From: Burkholderiales bacterium
GTDB taxonomy: Bacteria > Pseudomonadota > Gammaproteobacteria > Burkholderiales > Usitatibacteraceae
Length of the DNA stretch: 64,000 nt
Direction of reading: 5' to 3'
NCBI GenBank assembly: GCA_019634955.1
Contig: JAHCAK010000017.1
Location: forward strand, 1 to 64,000
Shown: piece by piece, positions 22,371-31,579 of the stretch
How the letters are laid out: each line of letters begins with the position of its first letter
Position numbering within the stretch: the stretch's first letter is position 1
The notes under the pieces: model-generated
The model's input: the letters and a program-made list of their open reading frames with translations, nothing else
Database searches by the model: none
What the model was told of the DNA's origin: nothing
Program-made: the position numbers and the translations under genes

Positions 22371-23156
22371 ATGACCGACCGCCGCACCCTGATCCGCGCC
22401 CTCGCGCTGGCCGCCCTGGCCTTCCCCGCCCTCGCGGCCGCCCAGCCTGCCGCGCCGCGCGTGGCCGCGCTTTCGCTCATCGGCGACCGGCTCCTCGTCG
22501 TGGGAAGCCAGATGTCCACCGGCAGCCGGCTGGACCGCAACGCGCGCGAGGTGGTGGCGCTGCCCGACGACGGCCTCGACATCGCCGCCGCGCGGGAGGC
22601 GGAGCGCGCCGCGAAGGCCATTCGCCCGGGCCTGGACATCGTGCCCATCCGCTCGCGCGACCCTGCCGTGCGCAGCCTCCACGACGAGGTGGTCGCGGGC
22701 AACCGCAGCCTCCGGGATCTCGCCGAGCGCGTGGCACCCACCCTCGCCCCGCAGGGCATCACGCACCTCCTCGTGCTGACGCGCCACCGGGGCGAGGCGC
22801 GCATCCGCGTCACCGACGGCGCGATCGGCATCGGGCGCCTGGAGGGGCTGGGTTTCTACGTGGACCGCTGGTCGCGCCTGCGGACGGCGGACGCCGGCGG
22901 CTCGAGCGGCCTCGGCTTCCTCGCGCCCTTCGCCTACTTCCGCGCGAGCCTCGTGGACCTGCGCACGCTCGCCGTGCTGGGCGAGGAGGTGAGCGCGCTC
23001 GCGGAAGCGCTCCTCACCGTGGAGACCGGCCAGGGCGTGCACCCCTGGGACACGCTCACGGCCGCGGAGAAATCCGCGGCGCTGGAACGCTACACGGCGC
23101 GGGGGCTGGAGGCGGCGCTGCCCGCGCTCCTCGCGAAGCTGCCCCCGGGGAAGTAG
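22371..23156 (+). CDS. Exported protein of unknown function
   Basis: 261 aa. A signal peptide with an Arg-rich n-region (MTDRRTLIRALALAALAFPALAAA) leads to a soluble periplasmic domain with no cysteines. It contains a strand-rich VAALSLIGDRLLVV start and a central GITHLLVLTRHRGEARI segment, and ends in an amphipathic helix. CGGAGG precedes the ATG by 9 nt. Its stop abuts the stop of the convergent EF-G-like gene. The family is not recognised. The 212 bp upstream, shared with the divergent 185-aa gene, hold no other gene. Confidence 0.7.
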   Translation: MTDRRTLIRALALAALAFPALAAAQPAAPRVAALSLIGDRLLVVGSQMSTGSRLDRNAREVVALPDDGLDIAAAREAERAAKAIRPGLDIVPIRSRDPAVRSLHDEVVAGNRSLRDLAERVAPTLAPQGITHLLVLTRHRGEARIRVTDGAIGIGRLEGLGFYVDRWSRLRTADAGGSSGLGFLAPFAYFRASLVDLRTLAVLGEEVSALAEALLTVETGQGVHPWDTLTAAEKSAALERYTARGLEAALPALLAKLPPGK

Positions 23157-25202
23157 TCAGTCCTCCTCGCGCGCGAGCTTGAACTGCGAGGTGAGCGCCG
23201 CCTGCGTCTGCGGCGGCACCATCGCGTAGTGGCTGTACTCGATCTGGTAGGAGCCCTGCCCGCCCGTCACGCTGCGCAGGCGCGACTGGTACTCCGACAC
23301 CTCCGACAGCGGCACCTGCCCCGAGATCGACATCAGGTCGCCGCCCGAGGACTCCGTGCCCGTGATCTGCCCGCGGCGCGACGAGATGTCGCTCGTCATG
23401 TCGCCCACGAAGCGGTCCGGCGCGGTGATGGTGATGTTCACGATGGGCTCGAGGATGATGGCGCCCGCCTTGAGGATCGCGTCGATCACGGCCTTCTTGC
23501 CGGCGGTGACGAAGGCGATCTCCTTGGAATCCACGGGGTGGCTCTTGCCGTCGTAGACGATCACGCGGATGTCCTCGACGGGGTAGCCGGCGATGACGCC
23601 CTGGTCGAGCGCCATCTTCACGCCCTTCTCCACCGCCGGGATGAACACGGTGGGGATCACGCCGCCCTTCACCTGGTCCACGAACTCGAAGCCCGAGCCG
23701 CGCGAGAGCGGCTCGACCTTGAGGAACACCTCGCCGAACTGGCCGGCGCCGCCCGTCTGCTTCTTGTGGCGGCAGTGGCCCTCGGCCTTCTTCGTGATGG
23801 TCTCGCGGTAGGGGATCTTGGGCGGCTTCGTGGCGAGGTCGAGCTTGTACTGCGCGGCCATCTTCTCCAGCTTCACCCTCATGTGCAGCTCGCCCAGGCC
23901 GCGCACGACCGTCTCGTGCGTGGTGGGGTGGCGCTCGATCCACAGGCACGGGTCCTCGACCTCGAGCTTGTGCAGCACGTCGAAGAGGCGCTGCTCGTCG
24001 CCCTTCTTCTTCGTCTCCACGGCGATGGCGTGCATCGGCGTGGGGAAGTCCAGCGAGCGAAGCCGGATGTTGTCCTCGTCGTGGGAATCGTGCAGCACGG
24101 CGTTGAACTCGATCTCGTCGACCTTGGCGATGGCGCCGAGGTCGCCGGGGAAGAGGGCCTCCACCTCGACGTACTCCTTGCCCTGCACCTGGTAGAGGTG
24201 GCCCACCTTGAAGGCGCGCTTGCCCTCGCCGATGTAGAGCTGGGAATCCTTCGTGATGGTGCCCTGGTGCACGCGGAAGAAGGCGACCTTGCCCACGTAC
24301 GGGTCCATCACGATCTTGAACACGTGCGCGAGCACGTGCTTGGTGCGGTCGGGCACGGCGTGGAACTCCTCGCCCTCGGTGGAGTCGCTCTTCACGAAGG
24401 GCGGGGGGTTGCCCTCGGTCGCGTTGGGCGCGAGGCGCGAGAGGATCTCCAGGAACTGCGGGATGCCCGCGCCCGTCCTCGCGCTGGTGAAGCACACGGG
24501 CACCAGGTGCCCCTCGCGAAGCGCCTTCTCGAAAGGCGCGTGCAGCTGCTCGGGCTTCAGGTCCTCGCCCTGCTCCAGGTACAGGTTCATGAGGTCGTCG
24601 TCGACCTCCACCACCTGCTCGATGATGGCCTTGTGCGCCTCCTTCACGCCGACGAAGTCGGAGTCGCCGTCGGGGTTGAAGAAGCAGTCGACCACGTCGG
24701 CGCGGTCGTGCGCCGGCAGGTTGATGGGCAGGCACTCCTTGCCGAAGTGGTCCTGGAGCTTGCGCAGCAGCCCCGGGAGGTCCACGTTGTCCGCGTCGAT
24801 CTTGTTCACCACGATCATGCGGCACAGGCCCCGGTTCTTCGCCCACTTCATCATGCGGGTGGTGTTGAGCTCGATGCCGTTCTGGGCGTTGATCACGACC
24901 ACGGCCGTCTCCACGGCCGCGAGCGCCGCGATCGACTGGCCGGCGAAGTCGGGCATGCCGGGCGTGTCGATGAGGTGGATGCGCATGTCCTCCCACGCGA
25001 AGTTCACGAGGGACGAGCCGAGCGAGTGCCCGTACTCCTTCTCCATGGGGTCGAAGTCGCAGACCGTCGTGCCCTTCTCGACGCTGCCCGGGGCCGCGAT
25101 GGCGCCGGACTTGTGCAGCAGCGCCTCGGCGAGCGTGGTCTTGCCGGCGCCGCCGTGGCCGACGAGGGCGAGGGTGTGGATGGATTCGGTGTACTTCGGC
25201 AC
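23157..25202 (-). CDS. Elongation factor G paralogue (EF-G-like translational GTPase)
   Basis: 681 aa with EF-G domain order: GTPase (G1 GHGGAGKT at 15-22, G3 DTPG at 79-82, G4 NKID), beta-barrel, and domains III-V. It differs from canonical EF-G in G1 (usually AHVDAGKT) and in G3, where the catalytic-site His of DTPGH is replaced by M83. Such divergent 'FusA2/EF-G-like' proteins are additional copies in many bacteria. Their roles proposed elsewhere include ribosome recycling or stress; function here is unproven. GTG start with GAGGAA 7 nt ahead. It stands alone, away from the str operon. Confidence 0.92.
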   Translation of the reverse strand: MPKYTESIHTLALVGHGGAGKTTLAEALLHKSGAIAAPGSVEKGTTVCDFDPMEKEYGHSLGSSLVNFAWEDMRIHLIDTPGMPDFAGQSIAALAAVETAVVVINAQNGIELNTTRMMKWAKNRGLCRMIVVNKIDADNVDLPGLLRKLQDHFGKECLPINLPAHDRADVVDCFFNPDGDSDFVGVKEAHKAIIEQVVEVDDDLMNLYLEQGEDLKPEQLHAPFEKALREGHLVPVCFTSARTGAGIPQFLEILSRLAPNATEGNPPPFVKSDSTEGEEFHAVPDRTKHVLAHVFKIVMDPYVGKVAFFRVHQGTITKDSQLYIGEGKRAFKVGHLYQVQGKEYVEVEALFPGDLGAIAKVDEIEFNAVLHDSHDEDNIRLRSLDFPTPMHAIAVETKKKGDEQRLFDVLHKLEVEDPCLWIERHPTTHETVVRGLGELHMRVKLEKMAAQYKLDLATKPPKIPYRETITKKAEGHCRHKKQTGGAGQFGEVFLKVEPLSRGSGFEFVDQVKGGVIPTVFIPAVEKGVKMALDQGVIAGYPVEDIRVIVYDGKSHPVDSKEIAFVTAGKKAVIDAILKAGAIILEPIVNITITAPDRFVGDMTSDISSRRGQITGTESSGGDLMSISGQVPLSEVSEYQSRLRSVTGGQGSYQIEYSHYAMVPPQTQAALTSQFKLAREED

Positions 25203-25284
25203 GGTGCGTTCCTCTTCGATGGGCCGGGGATGTGCGGGGAGGGAGGGATGCGGATCGGGTCTCGTGACCTTCTGGCCCCCGAAT

Positions 25285-26511
25285 TTACCCTTTTCCGGGC
25301 CGTTCCGGTTTGAGCGGGATCGTGTCGCGGGCGGGCGCGGGCAGGAAGAGGCCCAACAGGTCGTTGAGGAAGCGCCGGCCGCGCAGGGTGGGCCGGACCG
25401 TGAAGGCGTCGCGCTCGAGGAGCCCCATCGCCTCGGCCCGGGCGAGCGGGTCCTCCACCACGGAGATCGGCAGGCCCGTCCGCTCGGCGAAGAGCGCTGT
25501 TGGGAAGCCCTCCGCGAGCCGCAACGCGTTCATCATGAACTCGAGGCCCAGCTCCGCGGCAGGCACTTCCTGCTCTGCCTCCACCGCCCCCCCGGAGAGC
25601 GCCCGGTCCTGGTAGGCCTTCGGCTGGCGGAACCGCGATTCCCGCACGATGCGGTCGGGATAGGAGAGCTTTCCGTGCGCCCCGGCCCCCACGCCGAGGT
25701 AGTCGCCGAAGGTCCAGTAGTTGAGGTTGTGGCGGCAGCGGTGCCCGGGCTTCGCGAAGGCCGAGGTCTCGTAGTTCCCGTAGCCGGCCGCGGCGAGTTC
25801 CCCCTCGATCGCCTCCTGCATGGCCGCGGCCGCGTCGTCGTCGGGAAGCTGCGGGGGATAGCGGTGGAAGAGCGTGTTGGGCTCCAGCGTGAGGTGGTAG
25901 GCCGAGAGGTGCGGCGGCCCGTAGCCGGCGGCGGCGCGGACGTCTTCGAGCGCCTCCGCGAGCGACTGCCCCGGCAGCGCGTACATGAGGTCGAGGTTCA
26001 CGTTGGCGAAGGTCGCCATCGCGATCTCGGCCGCGCGCCGGGCTTCCTTCGCGTCGTGCACGCGGCCGATGGCCTTCAGGAGCCGCGCGTCGAAGCTCTG
26101 GATGCCCACCGAGAGGCGGTTCACGCCCGCGCCGCGGAATTCGCTGAACTTCGCCTGCTCGAAGGTGCCGGGGTTGGCCTCCAGCGTCACCTCGGCGTCG
26201 GGCTCCACCGGCAGGAGCGTGCGCGCGGCGGTGAGCAGGCGGTCGATCGCGCGCGGCGAGAACAGGCTGGGCGTGCCGCCGCCGAGGAAGATCGCGTGCA
26301 CGCGCCGGCCCCACACCTTCGGCACGCTCGCCTCGAGGTCGGCGACCACGGCATCGACATAGCGCGCTTCCGGCACTTCTCCCTTGGCCTCGTGCGAGTT
26401 GAAGTCGCAGTACGGGCACTTCTTCAGGCACCATGGGATGTGCACGTAGAGCGCGAGCGGCGGCAGCGCCGCGAGGCGCACGCGGCCCGGCAGGGCGATG
26501 GCGGCCGCCAT
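25285..26511 (-). CDS. hemW: Radical SAM haem chaperone HemW (HemN-like)
   Basis: 408 aa. The radical-SAM cluster motif CxxxCxxC is C28, C32, C35 in HIPWCLKKCPYCDF, followed by the GGGTPS SAM motif. HemW proteins carry haem and insert it into respiratory enzymes; they were long annotated as coproporphyrinogen oxidase. True HemN has an extra N-terminal segment with further residues needed for the oxidase, which is absent here. The frame is open upstream through rdgB as a shadow; the ATG at 26511, 8 bp after the rdgB stop, fits the family start. Last gene of the kinase-phosphatase-rph-rdgB-hemW run. Confidence 0.93.
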   Translation of the reverse strand: MAAAIALPGRVRLAALPPLALYVHIPWCLKKCPYCDFNSHEAKGEVPEARYVDAVVADLEASVPKVWGRRVHAIFLGGGTPSLFSPRAIDRLLTAARTLLPVEPDAEVTLEANPGTFEQAKFSEFRGAGVNRLSVGIQSFDARLLKAIGRVHDAKEARRAAEIAMATFANVNLDLMYALPGQSLAEALEDVRAAAGYGPPHLSAYHLTLEPNTLFHRYPPQLPDDDAAAAMQEAIEGELAAAGYGNYETSAFAKPGHRCRHNLNYWTFGDYLGVGAGAHGKLSYPDRIVRESRFRQPKAYQDRALSGGAVEAEQEVPAAELGLEFMMNALRLAEGFPTALFAERTGLPISVVEDPLARAEAMGLLERDAFTVRPTLRGRRFLNDLLGLFLPAPARDTIPLKPERPGKG

Positions 26512-26519
26512 GGGGCGGC

Positions 26520-27122
26520 TCAGGCGCCCCCGCGCAGCTTCGCGGCCAGCAGCGAGGCCGCGATGGCGCGGTGGCTCAGGCGGTTCTTCTCCTCGGCCGT
26601 GAGCTCGGCGGCGGTGCGGCCCAGCGCGGGCAGGAGGAAGTACGGGTCGTAGCCGAAGCCGCCCTTGCCGCGCCCGATGTCGGTGATCTCGCCGTGCCAG
26701 TGGCCCTCGGCGATCAGGGGCTCGGGATCGTCGGCGCCGCGCACCAGCACGATCACGCACGCGTAGTGCGCGCGGCGGTCGGCCACGCCCTCCAGCTTCT
26801 CGAGCAGGAGCGCGTTGTTGGCGCGGTCGCGCTCGGCGCGCGTGCCGAGGCGCCCCGCGAAGTAGGCCGAGTGCACGCCCGGGGCGCCGCCGAGCGCCTC
26901 CACGCACAGGCCCGAGTCGTCGGCCAGCGCCGCGAGCCCCGTGTGGCGCGCGCAGTTGCGCGCCTTGGCGAGCGCGTTCTCGACGAAAGTGTGGTGCGGC
27001 TCCTCGGCCTCCGGCACCCCCAGCGCGCCCTGCGGCACCGTCTCGAAGCCCAGGGGTGCCAGGATCGCGGAGAGCTCGCGCAGCTTTCCCTCGTTGTTGG
27101 AGGCGATGACGACCCGCTTCAC
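26520..27122 (-). CDS. rdgB: dITP/XTP pyrophosphatase (RdgB/HAM1)
   Basis: 200 aa. Removes non-canonical purine nucleoside triphosphates (dITP, XTP) by cleaving pyrophosphate. Signature motifs [10 protein letters not shown] at the N-terminus, [11 protein letters not shown] in the middle and [11 protein letters not shown] toward the end. GTG start, overlapping the rph stop by 4 bp; rph-rdgB is a widespread pair. Confidence 0.96.
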   Translation of the reverse strand: MKRVVIASNNEGKLRELSAILAPLGFETVPQGALGVPEAEEPHHTFVENALAKARNCARHTGLAALADDSGLCVEALGGAPGVHSAYFAGRLGTRAERDRANNALLLEKLEGVADRRAHYACVIVLVRGADDPEPLIAEGHWHGEITDIGRGKGGFGYDPYFLLPALGRTAAELTAEEKNRLSHRAIAASLLAAKLRGGA

Positions 27123-27835
27123 GCGAGCGCCGCCCTCTGCATCGCGACGATCCCGCTGATACCCTTGGCGGCCAGCGCGAGGAGCGCGTCCATCTCGGCG
27201 CGGGTGAACGGCGCGCCCTCGGCCGTCCCCTGCACCTCGACGAAGCCGCCGCTGCCCGTCATCACCACGTTCATGTCGGTGTCGCAGGCGCTGTCCTCGG
27301 CGTAGTCGAGGTCGAGGCAGGGAACGCCCCCGACGATCCCCACGGAGACGGCGGCAACGAAGTCGCGAATCGGCTCGCGCGTGACGAGCCCCTTCGCCTT
27401 GAGGAAGGCGACGGCGTCGGCGAGCGCGACCATGGCGCCCGTGATCGCGGCGCAGCGCGTGCCGCCGTCGGCCTGCAGCACGTCGCAGTCGAGCGTGACC
27501 TGCCGCTCGCCCAGCGCCCCGAGATCCGTGACGGCCCTGAGCGACCGGCCCACGAGGCGCTGGATCTCCTGCGTGCGCCCCGACTGCTTGCCGGTGGCGG
27601 CCTCGCGCGAGCCGCGCGTGTGGGTCGCGCGCGGCAGCATCCCGTACTCGGCGGTGACCCACCCCGAGCCCTTGCCCTTGAGGAAGGCGGGCACCTTCTC
27701 CTCGACGCTCGCGGTGCAGAGCACGCGCGTCTCGCCGAACTCCACGAGCACGGAGCCCTCGGCGTGGCGGGTGAAGCCGCGCGTGATGCGCACGGGGCGG
27801 AGCGCGTCCGCGGGGCGGTCCTGGAATCGGGGCAT
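27119..27835 (-). CDS. rph: Ribonuclease PH
   Basis: 238 aa, phosphorolytic 3'-5' exoribonuclease that trims tRNA 3' ends. Conserved features: the phosphate-binding [16 protein letters not shown], the [12 protein letters not shown] core and the C-terminal catalytic [19 protein letters not shown]. Full length, so probably active, unlike the frameshifted gene of E. coli K-12. It lies 20 bp downstream of the PP2C phosphatase gene and overlaps rdgB. Confidence 0.97.
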   Translation of the reverse strand: MPRFQDRPADALRPVRITRGFTRHAEGSVLVEFGETRVLCTASVEEKVPAFLKGKGSGWVTAEYGMLPRATHTRGSREAATGKQSGRTQEIQRLVGRSLRAVTDLGALGERQVTLDCDVLQADGGTRCAAITGAMVALADAVAFLKAKGLVTREPIRDFVAAVSVGIVGGVPCLDLDYAEDSACDTDMNVVMTGSGGFVEVQGTAEGAPFTRAEMDALLALAAKGISGIVAMQRAALA

Positions 27836-27855
27836 GGCGGGGCCTTCGGGGGAAG

Positions 27856-28761
27856 CTAGCGGGGAACCTTCTTGATGGCGTTCTGGATCTCGGCGATGGC
27901 GCGCTCGATCTCCTCGTCGGTCACGTCCTCGGCGGCCACGGGGCGGTCGAGCTCCATGGTGTTGGAGGAGGTCGTGAACTGCTCGTTGTCCATGAGCTCG
28001 GTGTCGGCGTGGCGCGGGTCGTCCTGCGCTTCCCACGTCATCGCCACCACGGAGAGGTTGTCGCTCTCGCCCTTGGCGCGCTTGTGCGCCTCGGTGAGGA
28101 GCCCCGGGAGCAGCCCCATGATGTCCTGCTTCCTCAGCAGGTTCGCGATGAGCGCGGCCGGGATCTGGCTCCAGAACCCGTCGGTGGAGAGCACGATCGT
28201 GTCGCCCGTCTGCAGGCGGAACTCGCTGCCCACCGCGATCACCGGCGGCACCACGCCGCCGAGGCAGCTGTAGATCTTGTTGCGCTCCGGGTGCAGCGCC
28301 GCGGCCTCGGGCGTGATGACGCCGGAGTCGACCATCTGCTGCACGCGCGAGTGGTCCTGGGTGGCGGCGGCGAGCTTGCCCCCGCGCAGCACGTACAGGC
28401 GCGAGTCGCCGGCGTGCGCCCACCACGCGCTGCCCTCCTGCACGATGCAGACGACGCAAGTCGTGCGCGGGGATTCGAGCAGGTTCTCGGCCACGGCGTG
28501 CGAGACGATGGCGCGGTGCGCGGCGTTGATCACGCTCACGAGGAAGTCCGAGGGCCGGCGCAGCTTGTTGCGCGCCTCCTGCTGGAAGAGGCGCGTGATC
28601 TCCGTCACCGCGATCTCGGCGGCCACCTCGCCCTGCGCGTGCCCGCCCATGCCGTCGGCGGCCACCATCAGCAGCACGTCGCGGCTGTAGGAGTAGCCGA
28701 CGCGGTCCTCGTTGCCCTCGCGGTCGCCCTGCCGGCTGTCCTGGAAGATGGTGAAGCGCAT
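27856..28761 (-). CDS. PP2C-family Ser/Thr protein phosphatase
   Basis: 301 aa. Metal-binding motifs of bacterial PP2C/Stp enzymes: a conserved N-terminal GxxxxNEDR-like segment ([11 protein letters not shown]), [20 protein letters not shown] and the final DNLSVVAM. There is no transmembrane segment. A 55-residue C-terminal extension rich in Asp/Glu/Thr follows the catalytic domain. It lies 11 bp downstream of a Ser/Thr kinase gene, the standard pairing for reversible phosphorylation. Confidence 0.93.
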   Translation of the reverse strand: MRFTIFQDSRQGDREGNEDRVGYSYSRDVLLMVAADGMGGHAQGEVAAEIAVTEITRLFQQEARNKLRRPSDFLVSVINAAHRAIVSHAVAENLLESPRTTCVVCIVQEGSAWWAHAGDSRLYVLRGGKLAAATQDHSRVQQMVDSGVITPEAAALHPERNKIYSCLGGVVPPVIAVGSEFRLQTGDTIVLSTDGFWSQIPAALIANLLRKQDIMGLLPGLLTEAHKRAKGESDNLSVVAMTWEAQDDPRHADTELMDNEQFTTSSNTMELDRPVAAEDVTDEEIERAIAEIQNAIKKVPR

Positions 28762-28772
28762 GCGCGCGGGGG

Positions 28773-29717
28773 CTATTTCGTGAAGAGCTTAGAGATGGGC
28801 TTGTTCAGCGTGTCGAGGAAGCCCTTGCGGCCGGCCTCCTGCGGCTCCGCCATGAGGAGCTTCTGCAGCTCGAAGGCGGTCTGCGGCCGCGCGAGGTGGT
28901 CCAGCCGCAGGCAGGCCTCGACGATGTCGTAGAGCTCGTCGGAGTACTGCTGCCGCGCGAGCGTGCGCAGCGGGATGAGCCGGTCCTTCTCCAGGCGCGC
29001 GTCGGCCGCCTGCGGGGGCGTGCCGGCGATGCAGGTGTAGAGCGTGGCCCCCACCGAGTAGATGTCGCTCCAGGGTCCGAGCTGCGCGGGCTCGAACTTG
29101 TACTGCTCGGGGGCGGCGAAGCCCGCGGTGTACATGGGCTTCAGCTTCATCGGCTCGTCGGAGAGCGTGATCCGCGCCGCGCCGAAGTCGAGCAGCACGG
29201 GCCGCCCGTCCATCGCGATGTAGACGTTGGCGGGCTTGATGTCCAGGTGCAGCAGCTTGTTGGCGTGCACCTCGCGCAGCCCGTTCATCAGGTGGATGAA
29301 GATGCGGCGCATGAAGGCCTCGGTGAACTCCGCGCGGTTCCTCTGGATGTGGAACTGCAGCGTGCGGCCGCGCACGTACTGCATCACCATGTAGCAGGTC
29401 TCGTTGGCGCGGAAGAAGTTCTCCACGCGCACGACGTTGGGGTGCGAGATGAGGGCGAGCGCGCGGCCCTCCTCGAAGAAGCACTTCAGGCCGTGCCGGA
29501 ACACCGACAGGTTGGCCGGGTCGTCGATGCGCACCTCCGTGCCCTCGGCGCGCAGCGCGAGGGAAGCGGGCAGGTACTCCTTGATCGCGAACGGCGTCTG
29601 GTTCTCGTCGTAGGCGAGATAGACGATGCTGAAACCGCCGGAGGAAAGGGGCTTGTCGATGCGATAGCCGTTGAGCACGTAGCCACCGGGCAACGGCTGG
29701 TTCACCTGCGAAGGCAT
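28773..29717 (-). CDS. Ser/Thr protein kinase (Hanks type, non-RD)
   Basis: 314 aa from the ATG at 29717; the frame allows 14 more codons upstream. A compact kinase domain without sensor or membrane segment: Gly-rich loop [10 protein letters not shown] at 24-33, ATP lysine K46, catalytic loop HLDIKPANV (H157, D159) and DFG at 177-179. The usual Arg before the catalytic Asp is Leu, so it is a non-RD kinase, likely active without activation-loop phosphorylation. Activation segment [10 protein letters not shown] and an APE-like motif are intact. Forms a kinase-phosphatase unit with the next gene. Substrates unknown. Confidence 0.92.
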   Translation of the reverse strand: MPSQVNQPLPGGYVLNGYRIDKPLSSGGFSIVYLAYDENQTPFAIKEYLPASLALRAEGTEVRIDDPANLSVFRHGLKCFFEEGRALALISHPNVVRVENFFRANETCYMVMQYVRGRTLQFHIQRNRAEFTEAFMRRIFIHLMNGLREVHANKLLHLDIKPANVYIAMDGRPVLLDFGAARITLSDEPMKLKPMYTAGFAAPEQYKFEPAQLGPWSDIYSVGATLYTCIAGTPPQAADARLEKDRLIPLRTLARQQYSDELYDIVEACLRLDHLARPQTAFELQKLLMAEPQEAGRKGFLDTLNKPISKLFTK

Positions 29718-29735
29718 GGGATGCGGGGGTTCCGC

Positions 29736-29806
29736 TATAATTCGCTGCATTGTCGGCAATCGAAAACGGGTTGTAAAGCCGCGAACGCAAAGGTTTTTTT
29801 GCCGAC
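29736..29806 (+). promoter_or_regulatory. Putative yicC promoter and structured leader
   Basis: TATAAT at 29736-29741 is a perfect -10 hexamer, 113 nt before yicC; no good -35 is seen. The transcript would begin with GTCGGCAA (29752-29759), which pairs perfectly with TTGCCGAC (29799-29806) after a seven-T run, enclosing 39 nt. The structure is not a normal terminator because the T-run lies inside the closing stem. It could be a leader hairpin or a small RNA. Confidence 0.35.
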
Positions 29807-29854
29807 CGGCCGCCTCCCGCCCGCCGATCCCCCCAACATGACACCGAGGGCGCC

Positions 29855-30721
29855 ATGATCGCCAGCATGACCGGCTTCGCCGCCGCCACCCGCGAGGTCG
29901 CCGGCGGCCAGCTGGCGGTGGAGCTGAAGAGCGTCAACCACCGCTACCTGGAGTTCCAGTGCCGCATGGCCGAGGACCTGCGCGCCCTCGAGCCCGTGCT
30001 GCGCGAGGCGGTGGCCGGCGGGCTCACGCGCGGCAAGGTCGACTGCCGCCTCACCTTCACGCCCGCGGCTGCCGGCGAGCGCTCGCTCTCCCCGGACGCC
30101 AAGGCGATGGCCGCTCTCGCCGAGGCGAGCGCCGTCGTGGCCGCGGCCTTCCCGCAGGCGCGGCCTCTCTCCGTTTCCGAGGTGCTGCACTGGCCCGGCG
30201 TGCTCGCCAACGCCGAGATCGCCCCGGACCAGATCCGCGAGGATGTCGCACGGCTGGCCGCGCAGGCCGTGGCGGAGCTCTCCCAGACGCGCAAGCGCGA
30301 GGGCGAGAAGCTCGCGCAGGTGCTGGGCGAGCGGCTGGAATCCATGGCCGCGCTGGTGGCCCAGGCCCAGCCCCTCATGCCGGAGGTGATGAAGGCCTAC
30401 CGCGAGAAGCTCGCGGCGCGCCTGGCGGAGGCCGCGGCCGCGCCCACCGATGAACGCATCCAGCAGGAGGTCGTGTTCTACGCCGCGCGCATCGACGTCG
30501 ACGAGGAGCTCGAGCGCCTCGCCGCGCACGTGGCCGAGTTCCGCCGCGTGCTGGGCAAGGGCGGCGCCTGCGGCAAGCGGCTGGACTTCCTCTGCCAGGA
30601 ACTCAACCGCGAGGCCAACACGCTGGGCTCGAAGTCCGTCTCCTCGGACATGACGCGCATCTCGGTGGAGCTCAAGGTCCTCATCGAGCAGATGCGCGAG
30701 CAGGTCCAGAACATCGAGTAG
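29855..30721 (+). CDS. yicC: YicC-family endoribonuclease
   Basis: 288 aa. N-terminal YicC domain begins MIASMTGFAAATRE and contains SVNHRYLEFQCRM; the C-terminal DUF1732 domain includes RIDVDEELERL, KRLDFLCQELNREANTLGSKS and a final IEQMREQVQNIE. E. coli YicC is an endoribonuclease linked to small-RNA turnover. It lies directly upstream of gmk, the usual order in betaproteobacteria, with a 113-nt leader. Confidence 0.94.
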   Translation: MIASMTGFAAATREVAGGQLAVELKSVNHRYLEFQCRMAEDLRALEPVLREAVAGGLTRGKVDCRLTFTPAAAGERSLSPDAKAMAALAEASAVVAAAFPQARPLSVSEVLHWPGVLANAEIAPDQIREDVARLAAQAVAELSQTRKREGEKLAQVLGERLESMAALVAQAQPLMPEVMKAYREKLAARLAEAAAAPTDERIQQEVVFYAARIDVDEELERLAAHVAEFRRVLGKGGACGKRLDFLCQELNREANTLGSKSVSSDMTRISVELKVLIEQMREQVQNIE

Positions 30722-30729
30722 GCGCTCTC

Positions 30730-31338
30730 ATGCCGGGCGATCTCTTCGTCGTCGTGGCGCCCTCGGGCGCCGGCAAGACGAGCCTCGTGAACCGCCTGCT
30801 CGAGGCCGAGCGCGGCATCCGGCTCTCCGTCTCCCACACCACGCGCGCGCCGCGGGCGGGCGAGGTGGACGGCCGCGAGTACCACTTCGTCGCGCGGGCG
30901 GCCTTCGAGGCCATGATCGCCGCGGGCGATTTCCTCGAGCACGCCGACGTCTACGGCAACTACTACGGCACCTCGCGCCGCTGGATCGAGCAGGAGCTCG
31001 CGGGCGAGCACGACGTGCTCCTCGAGATCGACTGGCAGGGCGCGCGGCAGGTGCGAGAGCTCTTCCCGCGCATGGTCGGGATCTTCATCCTGCCGCCCTC
31101 GCTCGCGGAGCTGCGCCGCCGCCTCACGGACCGCGGCAAGGACTCGCCGGAGGTGATCGAGCGCCGCATGGCGAGCGCGCGCGAGGAGATCTCGCATGTT
31201 CTTGAATTTGAATATATAATTGTCAACGAACAGTTCGACGTGGCCCTGGCGGACCTGCAGGCGGTGGTCCGGGCGGCCCGTCTTTCGCGCGAGCGGGGCG
31301 CCAGCCGCCTCTCGCGCCTCCTCGACGAATTCAGGTGA
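30730..31338 (+). CDS. gmk: Guanylate kinase
   Basis: 202 aa, phosphorylates GMP to GDP. P-loop [10 protein letters not shown] at 9-18, GMP-binding [19 protein letters not shown] and the lid region are intact. It lies 9 bp after yicC. Near the 3' end the codons for [11 protein letters not shown] (31200-31233) are strikingly A+T-rich, including a rare ATA, and create TATAAT; this may be an internal promoter for rpoZ. Confidence 0.97.
   Translation: MPGDLFVVVAPSGAGKTSLVNRLLEAERGIRLSVSHTTRAPRAGEVDGREYHFVARAAFEAMIAAGDFLEHADVYGNYYGTSRRWIEQELAGEHDVLLEIDWQGARQVRELFPRMVGIFILPPSLAELRRRLTDRGKDSPEVIERRMASAREEISHVLEFEYIIVNEQFDVALADLQAVVRAARLSRERGASRLSRLLDEFR
31215..31220 (+). promoter_or_regulatory. Possible internal -10 (TATAAT) for rpoZ within gmk
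   Basis: TATAAT at 31215-31220 sits in a 30-bp A+T-rich island within otherwise very G+C-rich coding sequence, 130 bp before rpoZ. No matching -35 hexamer is visible at 17 bp, so the promoter would be weak or activator-dependent. Confidence 0.35.
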
Positions 31339-31349
31339 AGGGGCATCCC

Positions 31350-31571
31350 ATGGCACGCATCACGGTCGACGACTGCATCAAGTTCTTCCCCAACCGCTTC
31401 GAGCTCACGCTCGCCGCGACCAACCGCGCGCGCCAGATCGCGCTGGGCGCCTCGCCCCTCGTGGAAGCCAACCGCGACAAGCCCACGGTCGTGGCGCTGC
31501 GCGAGATCGCGCACGGCAAGGTGGGCAAGGAGCTGCTGAATCCCCCGGCCCCGACGCCGCCCGTGCTCTGA
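31350..31571 (+). CDS. rpoZ: RNA polymerase omega subunit
   Basis: 73 aa. [21 protein letters not shown] matches the omega N-terminus, and ATNRARQIA and the [11 protein letters not shown] helix follow. Omega helps assemble beta' and forms part of a ppGpp site; the ppGpp synthetase/hydrolase gene is next. The ATG at 31350 has AAGGGG 8 nt ahead and is preferred over an ATG five codons earlier. Confidence 0.95.
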   Translation: MARITVDDCIKFFPNRFELTLAATNRARQIALGASPLVEANRDKPTVVALREIAHGKVGKELLNPPAPTPPVL

Positions 31572-31579
31572 CCTGATCC

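Noticed and set aside
25285-26511. Oxygen-independent coproporphyrinogen III oxidase (HemN)
   Set aside because: The N-terminus begins close to the CxxxCxxC motif and lacks the HemN extension; HemW fits better.
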